Assembly (NCBI GenBank): GCA_021737185.1
Contig: JAIPEL010000015.1
Location: 1 to 56,065 of the forward strand
Length of the DNA stretch: 56,065 bases
Direction of reading: 5' to 3'
Source of the DNA: Desulfobacterales bacterium
GTDB taxonomy: Bacteria; Desulfobacterota; Desulfobacteria; Desulfobacterales; CAFBRK01
How positions within the stretch are numbered: the first letter of the stretch is position 1; each line of letters begins with the position of its first letter. Shown here piece after piece: positions 8,297-17,813 of this stretch. The notes beneath the pieces were generated by a model. It made no database searches. It had not been told where the DNA came from and was given only the letters and a program-made list of their open reading frames with translations. The translations under genes were made by a program, and so were the position numbers.

Positions 8297-9112
8297 TCAT
8301 CCGGTGGCTCCGGCTTTGCACCCCCTGCATGCGATTAGCGGTGTATAGGTGAATCTTCGCGGATGGGAGAAATACTGTTTGAATTCCGAAAGAAACCCCT
8401 CAAACCCGTCTTCGTATTCGTTAAAGGGGTACCCGGAATCTTTCGCTGCTATTTCCACCTTCTTGATCCAGTTGTATTCGTCGGCCTTGTTCAGGCGGCC
8501 GAATATCAGGTGATGAGCAGACAACATCACTTCGATCCCACTGTACTTCAAATCATATAAAAAACTATAGAGCTTTCGGCCGACATAGGGGTCGAAATTG
8601 GCGCTGCCTTGAAGCGCCTCCATAACCCCGAAAAGAGAAGTTTCCAGCCTGCCGGGCATGCCGTAGTGGCTCAAACAGTTGTAATCCAGGTCGATCAGGC
8701 ACAAAATTCCGCCCGGTTTAAGAATTTTTGAGATATTTTCCACGATTTGGAAACTCGAAGATCGATGGTGCTCCAACACGAACCGAACCCAGATAAAATC
8801 GAACGTCCCCAGATGGGTCAAAGGCTTTCGGATGTCTCCGATTTCGAAATCCAAACTCGGATGTCGGTAGTGGGTGATTGCATAGTCAATACGCTGCTTG
8901 GAAATGTCGATTCCTGAGACGGCGCCTTTCGGCTGTACCATCTGATTCAGGTGGAAGGATGTTTTGCCGGGGCCGCAACCAAGATCGGCCACGCGCATTC
9001 CAGGCTTGAGCCCGGCCCACAACGCCTGGCTTTGCAGGATTTTCGGATCGGTTTTGAGGTCCAGTCGAAGGGCCTCTTCCTCTCCTTCCATGATGTATGG
9101 GGCGTCAGACAA
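8297..9112 (-). CDS. Class I SAM-dependent methyltransferase
   Basis: A 271-residue methyltransferase with a Rossmann fold. Motif I VADLGCGPGKTSFHL (about 41-55) binds S-adenosylmethionine, SGIDISKQRI provides the acidic residue of motif II, and FDFIWVRFVLEHH corresponds to motif IV. The C-terminal third (GMPGRLETSLFGVMEAL onward) looks like a substrate-specific cap. The gene ends 22 bp from the asparaginase start and begins 21 bp after the PP-loop ATPase, so the three probably form one transcript. The MLxxAHH-like and aromatic-rich end suggests a small-molecule rather than nucleic-acid substrate, but this is only inference. Confidence 0.88.
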   Translation of the reverse strand: MSDAPYIMEGEEEALRLDLKTDPKILQSQALWAGLKPGMRVADLGCGPGKTSFHLNQMVQPKGAVSGIDISKQRIDYAITHYRHPSLDFEIGDIRKPLTHLGTFDFIWVRFVLEHHRSSSFQIVENISKILKPGGILCLIDLDYNCLSHYGMPGRLETSLFGVMEALQGSANFDPYVGRKLYSFLYDLKYSGIEVMLSAHHLIFGRLNKADEYNWIKKVEIAAKDSGYPFNEYEDGFEGFLSEFKQYFSHPRRFTYTPLIACRGCKAGATG

Positions 9113-9133
9113 AAAAATACTCCGCCGGGAAGC

Positions 9134-9970
9134 TTATGCGAGCTTGTCGAGGTAGGTGTCCATGTCGAGCGATTCGTAATAGGACAAGGTAGGAATTTTC
9201 AGCACATCTGTTGCAAAGGCGAACACCTGGTCAAAATGAAACTCGAGTTTGGCTTTTTCATAGTAGCGGCAAAACATTCGTTTCGGGCGAAACTCTCGGT
9301 AACGGCAGGGAATCGCAGACAGGGGAATCCCGGCGTTTTCAATCAGCTCCAAAATCTGCTGATCATTGTACCGGATGAGGGGCTTGAATATCTGCAACCC
9401 GGTTTTCAGACGAATCAAGGGGTAAAAGCGCTGTGATGTCTCAAGAAAACGATGGCTGGCTTTTTTACCATTTTCATCGATGGCCCCGGGTTGTTCGGAA
9501 GAGTACCCGCCAAGAATGTGTTCCAGCGTTGCGCTGACCAGATCCCACAGCGAATAGCTCATCATGAGGACCACGGAATGTGGTTCCCCGAAGATAGCCT
9601 GTCCTTTCTCGATGAGAATGTGTTTCTTGGCCCGGTTGCAAACATGGCAGGGATTATGATCATTTTCAATTCCAGGCTCCAATTCTTTATCCGAGGTGAC
9701 GGGGTCGTGCCAATGGATGCGGACTCCCTGCCGCTGCCAGTAGCCCTCAAGTTTTTGCAGTTCAGTTTCAGGGAAAACATGGTGGGGGAACTTTACGGCG
9801 TGAGGTTCGATCTCGAAATTAAACTCCCGCGATGCCCGATGCAGGAGATACAGGCCGACGGAGGAATCTTTGCCGCCAGAGTAGGTCAGAATGATTTTCT
9901 TGCCCGCGAAGCCTTCCAGGGCGGGAAGGTAACCTGTCTTCCATGTCGAATAGCGAATGGGGTCTGCCAT
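9134..9970 (-). CDS. PP-loop ATPase (adenine nucleotide alpha hydrolase superfamily)
   Basis: A 278-residue N-type ATP pyrophosphatase. The P-loop signature LTYSGGKDSSVGLYLL (28-43) identifies the superfamily that includes TtcA, TilS and PAPS reductases. A CxxC-containing motif, NPCHVCNRAKKH, falls where TtcA-type enzymes bind zinc or iron-sulfur, and further cysteines occur in IPCRYREF and MFCRYYEK. Such enzymes adenylate a carbonyl so that sulfur or an amine can be introduced, usually in tRNA or a cofactor. The gene sits directly upstream of a methyltransferase on the same strand, suggesting a two-step modification of one substrate. The family match is clear; TtcA identity is not supported, because the order of cysteines differs. 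No good ribosome binding site precedes the ATG. Confidence 0.82.
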   Translation of the reverse strand: MADPIRYSTWKTGYLPALEGFAGKKIILTYSGGKDSSVGLYLLHRASREFNFEIEPHAVKFPHHVFPETELQKLEGYWQRQGVRIHWHDPVTSDKELEPGIENDHNPCHVCNRAKKHILIEKGQAIFGEPHSVVLMMSYSLWDLVSATLEHILGGYSSEQPGAIDENGKKASHRFLETSQRFYPLIRLKTGLQIFKPLIRYNDQQILELIENAGIPLSAIPCRYREFRPKRMFCRYYEKAKLEFHFDQVFAFATDVLKIPTLSYYESLDMDTYLDKLA

Positions 9971-10124
9971 GTAAGGGATTGGGCGGTGCTTTAGGGTTTT
10001 TGTTTGAAGGGCCTGCTTATTCAGATTACTCTTGCCCGTCTTCGGGCGAACGCCGCAACCTCTTACTGTATCTGCCCTCTTGTGTCAACCGCCACAGGAA
10101 ACCACTGGAAAATCGAGCTTGCCG

Positions 10125-12212
10125 TCACCTATGCAAGGCCTTTCGCGTCTGAAAGGAGATGACATCTTTTTTGCCTGTTCCGACTTCATCCACTGCTTCG
10201 TATTGGGTGTAATAACGTAGAAAGGCATCAGTGACATCCTGGTCGAAATGTGTCCCTCTTCCTTCTTTCAGCATCGATATGGCCACGCCATCCGGCATCG
10301 GATCCCGGTAATGGCGCTTGGAGGTGACAGCCTCGAAAAAGTCCGCCACGGCGATGATTTTTGCGCCAAGGGGGATTTGATCCCTTTTCAGCCCATTTGG
10401 ATAACCGCTGCCGTCGATTTTTTCGTGATGAGCACCGGCAATGCGGGGAACTTCCTGGTAGACACCATCGAAAGGAACCCGCTCTAATATTTCCTCTGTT
10501 TTTCTGGCGTGGTCCTTGACCAATTCATATTCATTTTTTGTCAGACGGCCCGGCTTTTTAAGGATCGAATCGGGAACCCCGATCTTGCCGTAATCATGGA
10601 GTAGGGCGGCCACCCGGATCATCTCCCGGTATTCCCGGTCGATTCCCATCTCTTCGCAGATACCCACGGCATAAGCGGTCACCTTTTCGGAATGGCCGGC
10701 GGTCAGCGGGTCCCGAGCTTCGATGCTGGCGACCAGGGCAGCCAAAATGGCATGGAAGGTTTCAGTTTTGCTTTCCAACAGTTCTGCGTTGCGAAGACTG
10801 ATGCCGATCACCGGCGCAAGCCCCATGAGAAGGCTCATGTCGCTGCTGGCCAGAGGCTTTTCGGATTTAATGTTGTCTACTGTCAAAATTCCGATCGACA
10901 CCCCGTCGCAGATAATCGGGCAGCAGATGAACGCCTGGGCGCCCATTTTCCGGGCAAAGCGAAGGCTTTTCGGTGAGAGGGTGCCTTCGATTTCATCGTA
11001 GTCGTTGATGAGAAACGGTTTTTGCTCTCGGAAGGAAACGACGAAAACCCCTTTGGAAGTGGGGTTGTCCAGACGGAACGTCGTGTTTCTCAGCAGGATA
11101 AACTGTTCCTTGGAGTACCCAAAGCCGGCGCGGAACTCGAGATGGGTTTTGTCTTTGTTGCACAGCATCAGCAGCCCCCGGTCATGACCGAGCAGTTCGA
11201 CCGAAATGCGGATGACCTGCTCGAGCACGTCGTCGATCCGAATCTGACGACTGATCACCTGGCCGATCTCATTGACCATGAGCGCGTTCTTGTAATTGAT
11301 TTCCATCTGGACTAAAAGCTTCTCGTTCGAGATCCAAAGATTGCTGAGACTCGATTGGAGCTCGTTTTTTTCAATGTTCGCGAGGAAGCAGGTCAAGATT
11401 AGTCCTACGATGACGAAGGCCGTTGAGAGAAGGATGAAAAGATGGAGTGATGGATGCCATATACAGGCGATCGGAATCGCCAAAGCTAATCCGATGCTCC
11501 ATTTTCGGGCGGTTTTCAGTATGGAGGAAAGCGACCAGTCCCAAGAGATGATATATCGGCATCGGGGATCGCCGTTGAATATACATTCTGGGTGCTCGAT
11601 ATTGGCGAATCGGTTGGTGAATAAAAACGTTACGGCTTCGAAAAAACCGATCCTGTTTTCGCATTGAAATGGCTGTTCCTGGATTCCTTTTTTCGGCGTT
11701 ACCGTGATTTCTGCCCGGTTGCTGGAAAGCATCTTCGATTCCACCCGGCAAGACCGGGTAAAGTTTTCCATCGCCCTGCCGATTTTTTCATATGCTTTTT
11801 CCGGGTTGACCAGTCCCAGCATATACTGCCGCATGACTCCGATCGCTTCCGGTGAGGCCGCAAATCGACCGGCCTCCCGTGCAATACTCCGATTGCCGGT
11901 GAGAACTTTCAGCTTTTTTTGAAACCGGTTGATCTGTTCCTGCGTGAACCATTGGTTTTGATCTGCCACCTCGTAGGAGCGCATCCCAGCATATTCGAGA
12001 AGTTCGCGAATATTGACGGAGGGATACTGCCTTTTGAGATACTTCAGGTAGGTGTCGATAATTCGACTGTTGTAAAGGGGTTTGTCTTCGTGTTGCTTCA
12101 AGCCGGAACTCACTTTTCTTAGGGAATCCTTGGGAGCTGTTACTTGACAAACCTCAGCATTCGATTCAGGTGACGGAAGTAATGATCTGAAAAACTCATT
12201 TTCAAAATCCAC
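10125..12212 (-). CDS. HD-GYP/GAF cyclic-di-GMP phosphodiesterase with V4R-like sensor and two TM helices
   Basis: A 695-residue signalling protein. Residues about 45-225 resemble the 4-vinyl-reductase/heme-NO-binding-like input domains of deltaproteobacterial sensors. Two adjacent membrane helices follow (about 240-285), then a GAF domain (about 310-475) and an HD-GYP domain with LLHDYGKIGVPD and the GYP motif HHEKIDGSGYPNG. The HD-GYP motifs are intact, so c-di-GMP hydrolysis is likely. The first ATG (12212) lies 73 bases inside the upstream PilZ gene; a GTG at 12113, preceded by AAGGA, would start after that gene and removes only disordered residues. The overlap or close junction with a PilZ protein indicates a c-di-GMP circuit. 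Confidence 0.88.
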   Translation of the reverse strand: MDFENEFFRSLLPSPESNAEVCQVTAPKDSLRKVSSGLKQHEDKPLYNSRIIDTYLKYLKRQYPSVNIRELLEYAGMRSYEVADQNQWFTQEQINRFQKKLKVLTGNRSIAREAGRFAASPEAIGVMRQYMLGLVNPEKAYEKIGRAMENFTRSCRVESKMLSSNRAEITVTPKKGIQEQPFQCENRIGFFEAVTFLFTNRFANIEHPECIFNGDPRCRYIISWDWSLSSILKTARKWSIGLALAIPIACIWHPSLHLFILLSTAFVIVGLILTCFLANIEKNELQSSLSNLWISNEKLLVQMEINYKNALMVNEIGQVISRQIRIDDVLEQVIRISVELLGHDRGLLMLCNKDKTHLEFRAGFGYSKEQFILLRNTTFRLDNPTSKGVFVVSFREQKPFLINDYDEIEGTLSPKSLRFARKMGAQAFICCPIICDGVSIGILTVDNIKSEKPLASSDMSLLMGLAPVIGISLRNAELLESKTETFHAILAALVASIEARDPLTAGHSEKVTAYAVGICEEMGIDREYREMIRVAALLHDYGKIGVPDSILKKPGRLTKNEYELVKDHARKTEEILERVPFDGVYQEVPRIAGAHHEKIDGSGYPNGLKRDQIPLGAKIIAVADFFEAVTSKRHYRDPMPDGVAISMLKEGRGTHFDQDVTDAFLRYYTQYEAVDEVGTGKKDVISFQTRKALHR

Positions 12213-14188
12213 AAATTATATCGCTTTTCCCCATTAATCCGGAGAGCTTCCAGGCATTTGTCCGGGTACATCAATACGGGGATTTCCATAAAATCGTAGA
12301 GTTCGGCCACGTGGTGAAGGGTTCGGTTCAATACTTCTCTGGTCAAAGCCTCCGGTTCTATGGCGATGATGTTGATCGCACTGGTCAGGTCGGAAAGGTT
12401 CATCCCGACATTGGACTGATTGGCAATGATCAGGGCTCTGACCATGCCGTTTTTTTTCAAGGAGAACACGTAGCGTTCCCGGCGAAAGCCGAGGCGGTGA
12501 TACTCTTCGCTCAGACCCGACATCTCCAGTTTCTGGGGAACCAGGTCCAAGGCATCGGTCAGCAAGCCTCCGGATCTCTCCTCATAGAAGTATCCTAGGG
12601 TATGAAGATCGTTTGGGTCGGTTTCCTCGATCTCCCAGCCGGGTGGAAACGGCCGCTCTTCCATTGGATCATGCCGATAATGGTAATAGGCGAAACAGTC
12701 CAGGGAACAGCCCTTGGGATCGGCGATATTTTTTGCGATGCGGCCGAAGACCCGGGCCGGGAATTTGTTTTCCGGCCGGAAATAGCAGATCAGGTAGTCC
12801 ATGTGGATGGCGTGCAGGCGGTGACAGTTGTAAGTGAAATAGCCGATCTGTCTGAGTACTTCCAAGCCTGCACGGGGGGAAACCGCCGTGTTGCCCGCAT
12901 GGTGATGGATCATCCAGGCGTTATGATAGAACCGGAGCATGGCGACATGTCCGAGGATCCTCGCCCCTTCCTGATAGGTGAAGTGCCGGGCGATGGTCGA
13001 CGGCTGGTTGTAGAGCTTTTCATAGGTGCGTTTGATCCGGTCCTTGTTTTCGCGCAGAAAGACGTATTTTTCAGGATAGATAAAGCCGGTTTCGAAAAAG
13101 AAGTCCCACAGGGCGTCGAGGTCCACCTGGTTGCAGACATAGCAGTTCTGATTGTCGACATGGTTGATCAGGGCCATCAGTTTGGTGTGGTCATCGATGT
13201 GAATATCCAAAATGGCCAGCCCGCAGAAAACTTTCCCGCTCTTACCTTTTTCATCATCACCACGCGGGTTCCGGTAGACCACCTGGACTTTGCAGGAGAA
13301 TTGGAACATGCCGGCAAAATCGAGCTTCACCGAAGGAAGAATTAAGCCCGCTGGCAGGGCCGATTCAAAGGAGACTTCCTCCACGCAGAAGCCGGCACCG
13401 GAAACATCCATCACGGTGCACTGGGTGAGCGCACCGGAAAAAGGGTGCCTGAAAAAAAGATGGGGAGAAGGAACCAGGCTGTGGCGTTCGCTTCGAAACT
13501 CCCTGTGTTCAAACCGTCTGAGCCGATCGGCGTTCGGCTCGAGGGTAAATGTGCCCCGGGATCCTTCGATTCGTTGGTCGATGAGTTTACATTCGCCGGT
13601 ATACAGGGTTTCGTCGTTGTTGCTGAAGATTACGTGGACCGGGCTTTCATTTTGAATCCATTGAAACGTTTGAGGGGGGGGCGCGGTCAGTTCCACGACA
13701 AAGCGGGCGGCATTGAACCGCCTGAGCCTGCCTCGAAAGTGTGCACCGTGCTGGATCAACTGGGCTTGGATGCCGTGGCATGGCAGGTCGATGTCATTTT
13801 GCCTGATGCTTTCGATGCCGTTGTCTTGCAATCGAAACAGCATCCCGGTCTGGTCGATGTCGACCAGCTCCGGTGCGAATCGAATTTCCCGGCCTGTCGC
13901 TTCGAGGCTGAGATGGGAAAAGACATAAAAATCCAGGCGCGGCAGAACCGATTCCGGTTTATCCCAAAAACACTTCAGATGCTCATCGCAGCAGGGCTGC
14001 GGTTTGACGGCTACCGAGATATTCATGCGGTTGGCGCTGTGCTGAAAAACGGCGCTGATGGTGCCGTCCTGGAAGTTGATGAAGTTGAGTCGGTTGATCA
14101 GCTGCCGGCGGGTGATGGACTTGGGGGGATCGACGGCTTCCCTGGCATCGATCGGAATGACATTGGACGATTTCTTTGGCTCGCTCAT
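12140..14188 (-). CDS. Large PilZ-domain protein with C-terminal acyltransferase-like region
   Basis: A 682-residue protein with a YcgR-like N-terminal half and one recognisable PilZ domain. An arginine-rich RRFEHREFRSER stretch provides the RxxxR c-di-GMP contact and VMDVSGAGF the DxSxxG motif, near residues 225-275. The C-terminal half (about 340-682) has a His/Tyr/Asp-rich segment (NCYVCNQVD, then WMIHHHAGN) and a fold reminiscent of GNAT-type acyltransferases, with no motif I clear enough to name it. The start at 14188 (MSEPKK) is preferred to an upstream ATG at 14203. It is the first gene of a two-gene unit with the HD-GYP phosphodiesterase, so it may be the c-di-GMP effector of that pair. 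Confidence 0.8.
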   Translation of the reverse strand: MSEPKKSSNVIPIDAREAVDPPKSITRRQLINRLNFINFQDGTISAVFQHSANRMNISVAVKPQPCCDEHLKCFWDKPESVLPRLDFYVFSHLSLEATGREIRFAPELVDIDQTGMLFRLQDNGIESIRQNDIDLPCHGIQAQLIQHGAHFRGRLRRFNAARFVVELTAPPPQTFQWIQNESPVHVIFSNNDETLYTGECKLIDQRIEGSRGTFTLEPNADRLRRFEHREFRSERHSLVPSPHLFFRHPFSGALTQCTVMDVSGAGFCVEEVSFESALPAGLILPSVKLDFAGMFQFSCKVQVVYRNPRGDDEKGKSGKVFCGLAILDIHIDDHTKLMALINHVDNQNCYVCNQVDLDALWDFFFETGFIYPEKYVFLRENKDRIKRTYEKLYNQPSTIARHFTYQEGARILGHVAMLRFYHNAWMIHHHAGNTAVSPRAGLEVLRQIGYFTYNCHRLHAIHMDYLICYFRPENKFPARVFGRIAKNIADPKGCSLDCFAYYHYRHDPMEERPFPPGWEIEETDPNDLHTLGYFYEERSGGLLTDALDLVPQKLEMSGLSEEYHRLGFRRERYVFSLKKNGMVRALIIANQSNVGMNLSDLTSAINIIAIEPEALTREVLNRTLHHVAELYDFMEIPVLMYPDKCLEALRINGEKRYNLWILKMSFSDHYFRHLNRMLRFVK

Positions 14189-14203
14189 GTTCCGACACCT
14201 CAA

Positions 14204-14777
14204 TACGGCCCGGACAAGGGAAAAGCCTTCTCTACGGGCACAAAAACGCCTCGAATCCCGATGCGCGCAGGGGATTCAGGCCTTGTACCCGTCAGTAGGC
14301 CGACCCTTGGCTAAAGTGAGTATCATAGATGTCAATCATATACAACGATGATAAATTTGCGTAAAAATAACAAAAACCGACAGCGAAGACGGAAGCGAGG
14401 TCGCCTGCCGCGTCTGCCCATTTCCGGTTTTCCCTGCCGCTTTCATTGCTTTTGCCGAATTGCCGATGCTTGCCGAAGCCACCCAAAACAAGAGCAAGCA
14501 TTGTGCCAAATATTTTGGCCTGATCCCAGCCCCCTTTTTTCTGGAATGCACGTCGAAACCGTTTGAAATATTGCCGCTTTTCGAAGCCGGATTTCAATCC
14601 GGGCCGAAATGGTATTTTCCCCCTTGGATTTTCAGCCGAAGAATGCCCAGTTTCCTGTGCACACTTGCAAGAAAAATTGGGCATTCTGCTCAGATACGAT
14701 TTGTCTTGACCCAAATGGCGATATTCATTATACGACCCTTTTGCCGCAAACCGGATTCAATAAATATAGTGAAGACT
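14204..14777. other. Divergent intergenic region between PilZ gene and tetR
   Basis: About 570 bp without a convincing gene. Positions 14641-14653 (GAATGCCCAGTTT) and 14674-14686 (AAATTGGGCATTC) form a 13-bp inverted repeat with one mismatch and a 20-nt spacer, a candidate operator or hairpin. A candidate promoter for the TetR gene lies just downstream of it. Purine- and pyrimidine-rich stretches elsewhere show nothing I can assign. Confidence 0.5.
14706..14733 (+). promoter_or_regulatory. Candidate sigma70-type promoter of the TetR gene
   Basis: TTGACC (14706-14711) and TTATAC (14728-14733) are separated by 16 bp, and the TetR start codon lies 45 bp beyond the -10 box. The 13-bp inverted repeat at 14641-14686 ends 19 bp upstream of the -35 box, where a TetR dimer could bind to autoregulate. 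Based on consensus similarity only. Confidence 0.45.
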
Positions 14778-15416
14778 ATGGGAATTCAGGAAAGAAAAGA
14801 AAAGGAAAAGGAACGTCGGCGCCAGCAGATCATGGTCGCGGCCAAGCGGGTGTTTTCCACCCGGGGATTCAACCGCGCCACCATGGAGGACATTGCCCGC
14901 GAGGCGGAATTAAGTCCGGGGACCCTCTATCTGTATTTCAAAAACAAGGACGAGCTATATGCTTCCCTGTCCCTGCGAGTTCTGCACTACCTGCTGATCC
15001 GGCTCGAACACATGAAAAAAGAAAAAAATCTGACCACCGAAGAAAAGCTCAAGCCCCTGACCGAAGCCCTCTACGACGTGTATACCTTCGACCCGCTTAC
15101 GATCATCAACATGTTCCACCTTCAGTCGAGCGAAACCCTCAAGAACCTCTCGACGGAGCTGATGGACGAAATCAAGGCACTTTCCCAGAAGGCCCTCGGC
15201 ATTATCACGACCTTTTTCCAGGAAGGAATCGATGAGGGCTGTTTCATCGACCGAAACCCCGTGGCGCTGGCCGACATCCTCTGGTCGCTGTTTTGCGGAA
15301 TCGTACTCTGGGAAGAGAGCAAAAAGATCATCGACGAACGAAAAAACTTCCTGAAGCCGACCCTCGATATCGGATTTGAGATCTTTTGCCGGGGAATCCG
15401 CGCCGGTTCACAATAG
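14778..15416 (+). CDS. TetR/AcrR-family transcriptional regulator
   Basis: A 212-residue regulator. The N-terminal helix-turn-helix (about 15-60) is standard: [19 protein letters not shown], then [19 protein letters not shown], with the TLYxYFKxK recognition helix. The ligand-binding region is helical, rich in Phe, Leu and Ile, and ends in [17 protein letters not shown]. The start at 14778 is chosen because the reading frame upstream is not TetR-like and the conserved fold begins about 15 residues in. Such proteins usually repress neighbouring efflux or metabolic genes; no obvious target is adjacent except the convergent membrane protein and the divergent PilZ gene. The last 295 bases are also read in antisense by the convergent membrane-protein frame. 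Confidence 0.88.
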   Translation: MGIQERKEKEKERRRQQIMVAAKRVFSTRGFNRATMEDIAREAELSPGTLYLYFKNKDELYASLSLRVLHYLLIRLEHMKKEKNLTTEEKLKPLTEALYDVYTFDPLTIINMFHLQSSETLKNLSTELMDEIKALSQKALGIITTFFQEGIDEGCFIDRNPVALADILWSLFCGIVLWEESKKIIDERKNFLKPTLDIGFEIFCRGIRAGSQ

Positions 15417-17428
15417 ACCCCTGCCCAAGCATGTACGTGGCCTTCTCTGGGCAGAAAAAAGAGGGCCCCTGGCAGTGCCTTTCCATCCGCCGGCCTCCAA
15501 AGCTGACGCAATCCGGGGCCGATGACGCTCCTGTCCGGAAGCGTGTCGAGATACAGCAGGTATTCGATGCCCTGCGCACGTATTTTTGCCGGCGACGTTT
15601 CTCCGGATACCGGAATGATCTGCAGTTTTGGCCGGCGAAGCAGCAGCGGGTAGAGCCGCTCCGGCCGTGAGAAACACACCCCTACCGGCCGTCCCGGTCC
15701 AATCAGCTCGGGGAGCCGCAAAAGCCGGTCGTCTCCGAACAGCCGTTTTCCCTCCTCGCTATGCCATCGATCCTCTCCCAGCCGGTGCCAGAAGCCTTGC
15801 CGGGTGCGAAGCAGCAGCGATTGTGCGGCAATGACTTCATCCGGTCCATACACCGCCGCCATCCATCCGGCGTAGCCGACGGCCGGACTTGCCGTGTTCA
15901 ACAGGCCGGCATAGACGATCAAGGCAAGGCTGAGCCCCTGCAGGACATGCTTGCCCATCGTCGTCAGACGCCACGGCGGAAGAAAAAAGGCGATAAAAAA
16001 TCCTCCGCATACAAAAAAAAATGTGAAATGCCGGGCGTTTCCAGGCTGCCAGGCCGGCACCAGGGTGACCAGGTATCCATAGACCGCCAGCGCCAGCGCG
16101 ATGGCTTTGATCCGCCGGGGCCCGCGCCACAGGGCGTAGGCCACGGCCGGAAGCAGGAGCAAAAAACCGAATGGACCGAACCAGGCCAGGGACCCGTCGG
16201 GCAGCCACCGGATCTGGAACGGGGCGACTGCCCCGACCTGCCCGAGCAGCGGGGCCGCCAGCCATCCATAGAGGCTTTCGAGGGCCCCCATCGGACTGAA
16301 GCCGAACAACCATCGGCCGGCATGTTCCAAGGGCAGGGTCAGATGGATCGATTCCAGCCCGTAACGGATCAGATTGGCCAAGGCGCCGGCCAGGCCGCCG
16401 GTGTTGGGCGCCATGCCGCCGGCGATCAGTTCCTGGCTCTCGATTCCCCGGGCAAGCACACGCCAGAGCTGGGAAAACACTGCTGCAGCAGCGGCCGCCG
16501 CCAATAAACGGCCCCGCTGTTCCGCAAGAACGCCCCACCAGATTCTTCCGCCGTGGCGCCGGTAAAGGAGGACAACGGCCAGCGCCGCCAGGACCACCGG
16601 AAACGCGAAGGACATCTGCCCGCCCGAGATCGAAAAGAGTAAAAAAAGGCCTGCCAGGATCAGGTCGCCGCCGTTTGGCCGCTCCAGGAGCCGATAAAGA
16701 GACATCAGGCAAAGAAGTGCAGATGCGGCCGCCAGCAGTTCAACTCCCGGCCCGGACGCCTGTACCACCAACCGTGGAAAGCTCAGCACCACCAGCGCCG
16801 TGGTAAACGCCGTGGGCGGCCAGGCGTAACGCCGCGCCAGGGCGTAGGTGGCAAACCCGATGGCCAGGTAGGCCATGAATCCCAAAAGACCGAGCCCCCG
16901 ATCCGTTCCGGCCCGTAGTAGGAGGTGGAACAGGATCGGCCCATTGAGCGATTCTGCCAGCGGATCGAGCAGACGGGCGTTGCCGAGGAGATCGGCCGGA
17001 AAGAAGGTGCGCCGGCTTTCCAGAAAGGCCATGGAGGCAAGATCGTTCCAGGAACCGAGCCCCGCCGGCAGAGCCACGGCCTGGAAAAAAAGATACGCGG
17101 CGGCCGCTGCGATGAAAAACGATGCGAACCGGTGAGCGCGGACGCCGTGGACCATCGCTGCCGCCGCATGCCGGAGAGTGGCTCTGTGCTGGAAGATAGC
17201 TTTCAGCCCCAGCAGGACGGCGCCGATTTCAAAGGGAATCGCAGCCGAGGGGCGCCCAAGCAGAAACGCGAGCTGAAAAAGGCCAGAGAGAAACATCAAC
17301 GGCAGAACCAGGGCGCAGGCCGCCGCTTCGGCATCGGTTCTTTCCTGGCTGCGAAGCACGGCAAAGACGGCCAGGCAAAGCACGGCGATTTCGGCGGCGG
17401 CGGCGCCGACGGCCATCGCCTCTGTCAT
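15122..17428 (-). CDS. Polytopic membrane protein, possible GT-C glycosyltransferase, with antisense C-terminal extension
   Basis: A frame of 768 residues with about ten to twelve hydrophobic segments across the first ~530, alternating with short loops. A soluble tail contains [18 protein letters not shown] and [11 protein letters not shown]. The architecture resembles GT-C (ArnT/GT39-like) membrane glycosyltransferases or their scaffolds, but I see no diagnostic Asp-Glu motif, so this is tentative. The start ATG at 17428 has GGGGGAG just upstream; a TTG 18 bp further is weaker. Residues beyond about 670 (below 15416) are antisense to the TetR gene and look like shadow sequence rich in Ser, Arg and Phe. 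The natural end is probably near 15420. A one-base frame change there would end it at a TGA at 15408-15410. Confidence 0.68.
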   Translation of the reverse strand: MTEAMAVGAAAAEIAVLCLAVFAVLRSQERTDAEAAACALVLPLMFLSGLFQLAFLLGRPSAAIPFEIGAVLLGLKAIFQHRATLRHAAAAMVHGVRAHRFASFFIAAAAAYLFFQAVALPAGLGSWNDLASMAFLESRRTFFPADLLGNARLLDPLAESLNGPILFHLLLRAGTDRGLGLLGFMAYLAIGFATYALARRYAWPPTAFTTALVVLSFPRLVVQASGPGVELLAAASALLCLMSLYRLLERPNGGDLILAGLFLLFSISGGQMSFAFPVVLAALAVVLLYRRHGGRIWWGVLAEQRGRLLAAAAAAAVFSQLWRVLARGIESQELIAGGMAPNTGGLAGALANLIRYGLESIHLTLPLEHAGRWLFGFSPMGALESLYGWLAAPLLGQVGAVAPFQIRWLPDGSLAWFGPFGFLLLLPAVAYALWRGPRRIKAIALALAVYGYLVTLVPAWQPGNARHFTFFFVCGGFFIAFFLPPWRLTTMGKHVLQGLSLALIVYAGLLNTASPAVGYAGWMAAVYGPDEVIAAQSLLLRTRQGFWHRLGEDRWHSEEGKRLFGDDRLLRLPELIGPGRPVGVCFSRPERLYPLLLRRPKLQIIPVSGETSPAKIRAQGIEYLLYLDTLPDRSVIGPGLRQLWRPADGKALPGALFFLPREGHVHAWAGVYCEPARIPRQKISNPISRVGFRKFFRSSMIFLLSSQSTIPQNSDQRMSASATGFRSMKQPSSIPSWKKVVIMPRAFWESALISSISSVERFLRVSLD

Positions 17429-17480
17429 CGCTCCCCCTGCAGGCAAGACCGTGCCGCTATTGGATCGAGGCTCCGCGCCG

Positions 17481-17813
17481 TCATCGGCAAGCCTCTTCTT
17501 CTTTTTTCTTCAGGTCGTCCACAATTTCCTGCATGAAGTCGCGCATGTCTTCGGCCAGGCGCCGGCATTCCTCGCAGTACACTTTTTTCCGCATCTTTGC
17601 GTGGACTTCCATCTGGTGTCGATACCAGGGGATGTACGGCGAATCCTGGCAGAATTTTTTTCCGGTGTATTCGGCGATGGGGCATCCGATGCAGACCAGA
17701 ACGTAGAACAGGCGGCATGGCGGGCAATCGAGCACCCCGCCGTCTGTTCCCTTTCCTTCGATGATTTGATTCCACTTTTTTACGGAGGCTTCCATGATCC
17801 GGATTTTATTCAC
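17481..17813 (-). CDS. Small Cys-rich protein with a CPxC/CxxCP zinc-like motif
   Basis: A small protein of about 110 residues. The core has CPPCRLFYVLVCIGCPIAEY followed by KKFCQDSPY. This spacing of CxxC, CxxCP and a further Cys is seen in short metal-binding or iron-sulfur-like proteins of unknown role. A second CxxC (VYCEECRRL) precedes an acidic, lysine-rich helical tail (EIVDDLKKKEEEACR). The GTG start at 17813 is preferred: it overlaps the stop of the deacetylase-like gene as GTGA and has GGAAGG 9 nt upstream. An ATG at 17846 would overlap that gene by 37 bases and another ATG lies at 17795. The coupling suggests the protein works with the deacetylase. I do not recognise a named family. 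Confidence 0.65.
   Translation of the reverse strand: MNKIRIMEASVKKWNQIIEGKGTDGGVLDCPPCRLFYVLVCIGCPIAEYTGKKFCQDSPYIPWYRHQMEVHAKMRKKVYCEECRRLAEDMRDFMQEIVDDLKKKEEEACR

Noticed and set aside
10034..10044. Small GCCCG/CGGGC hairpin downstream of the HD-GYP upstream gap
   Set aside because: Five base pairs with no T-run; too short to call a terminator.
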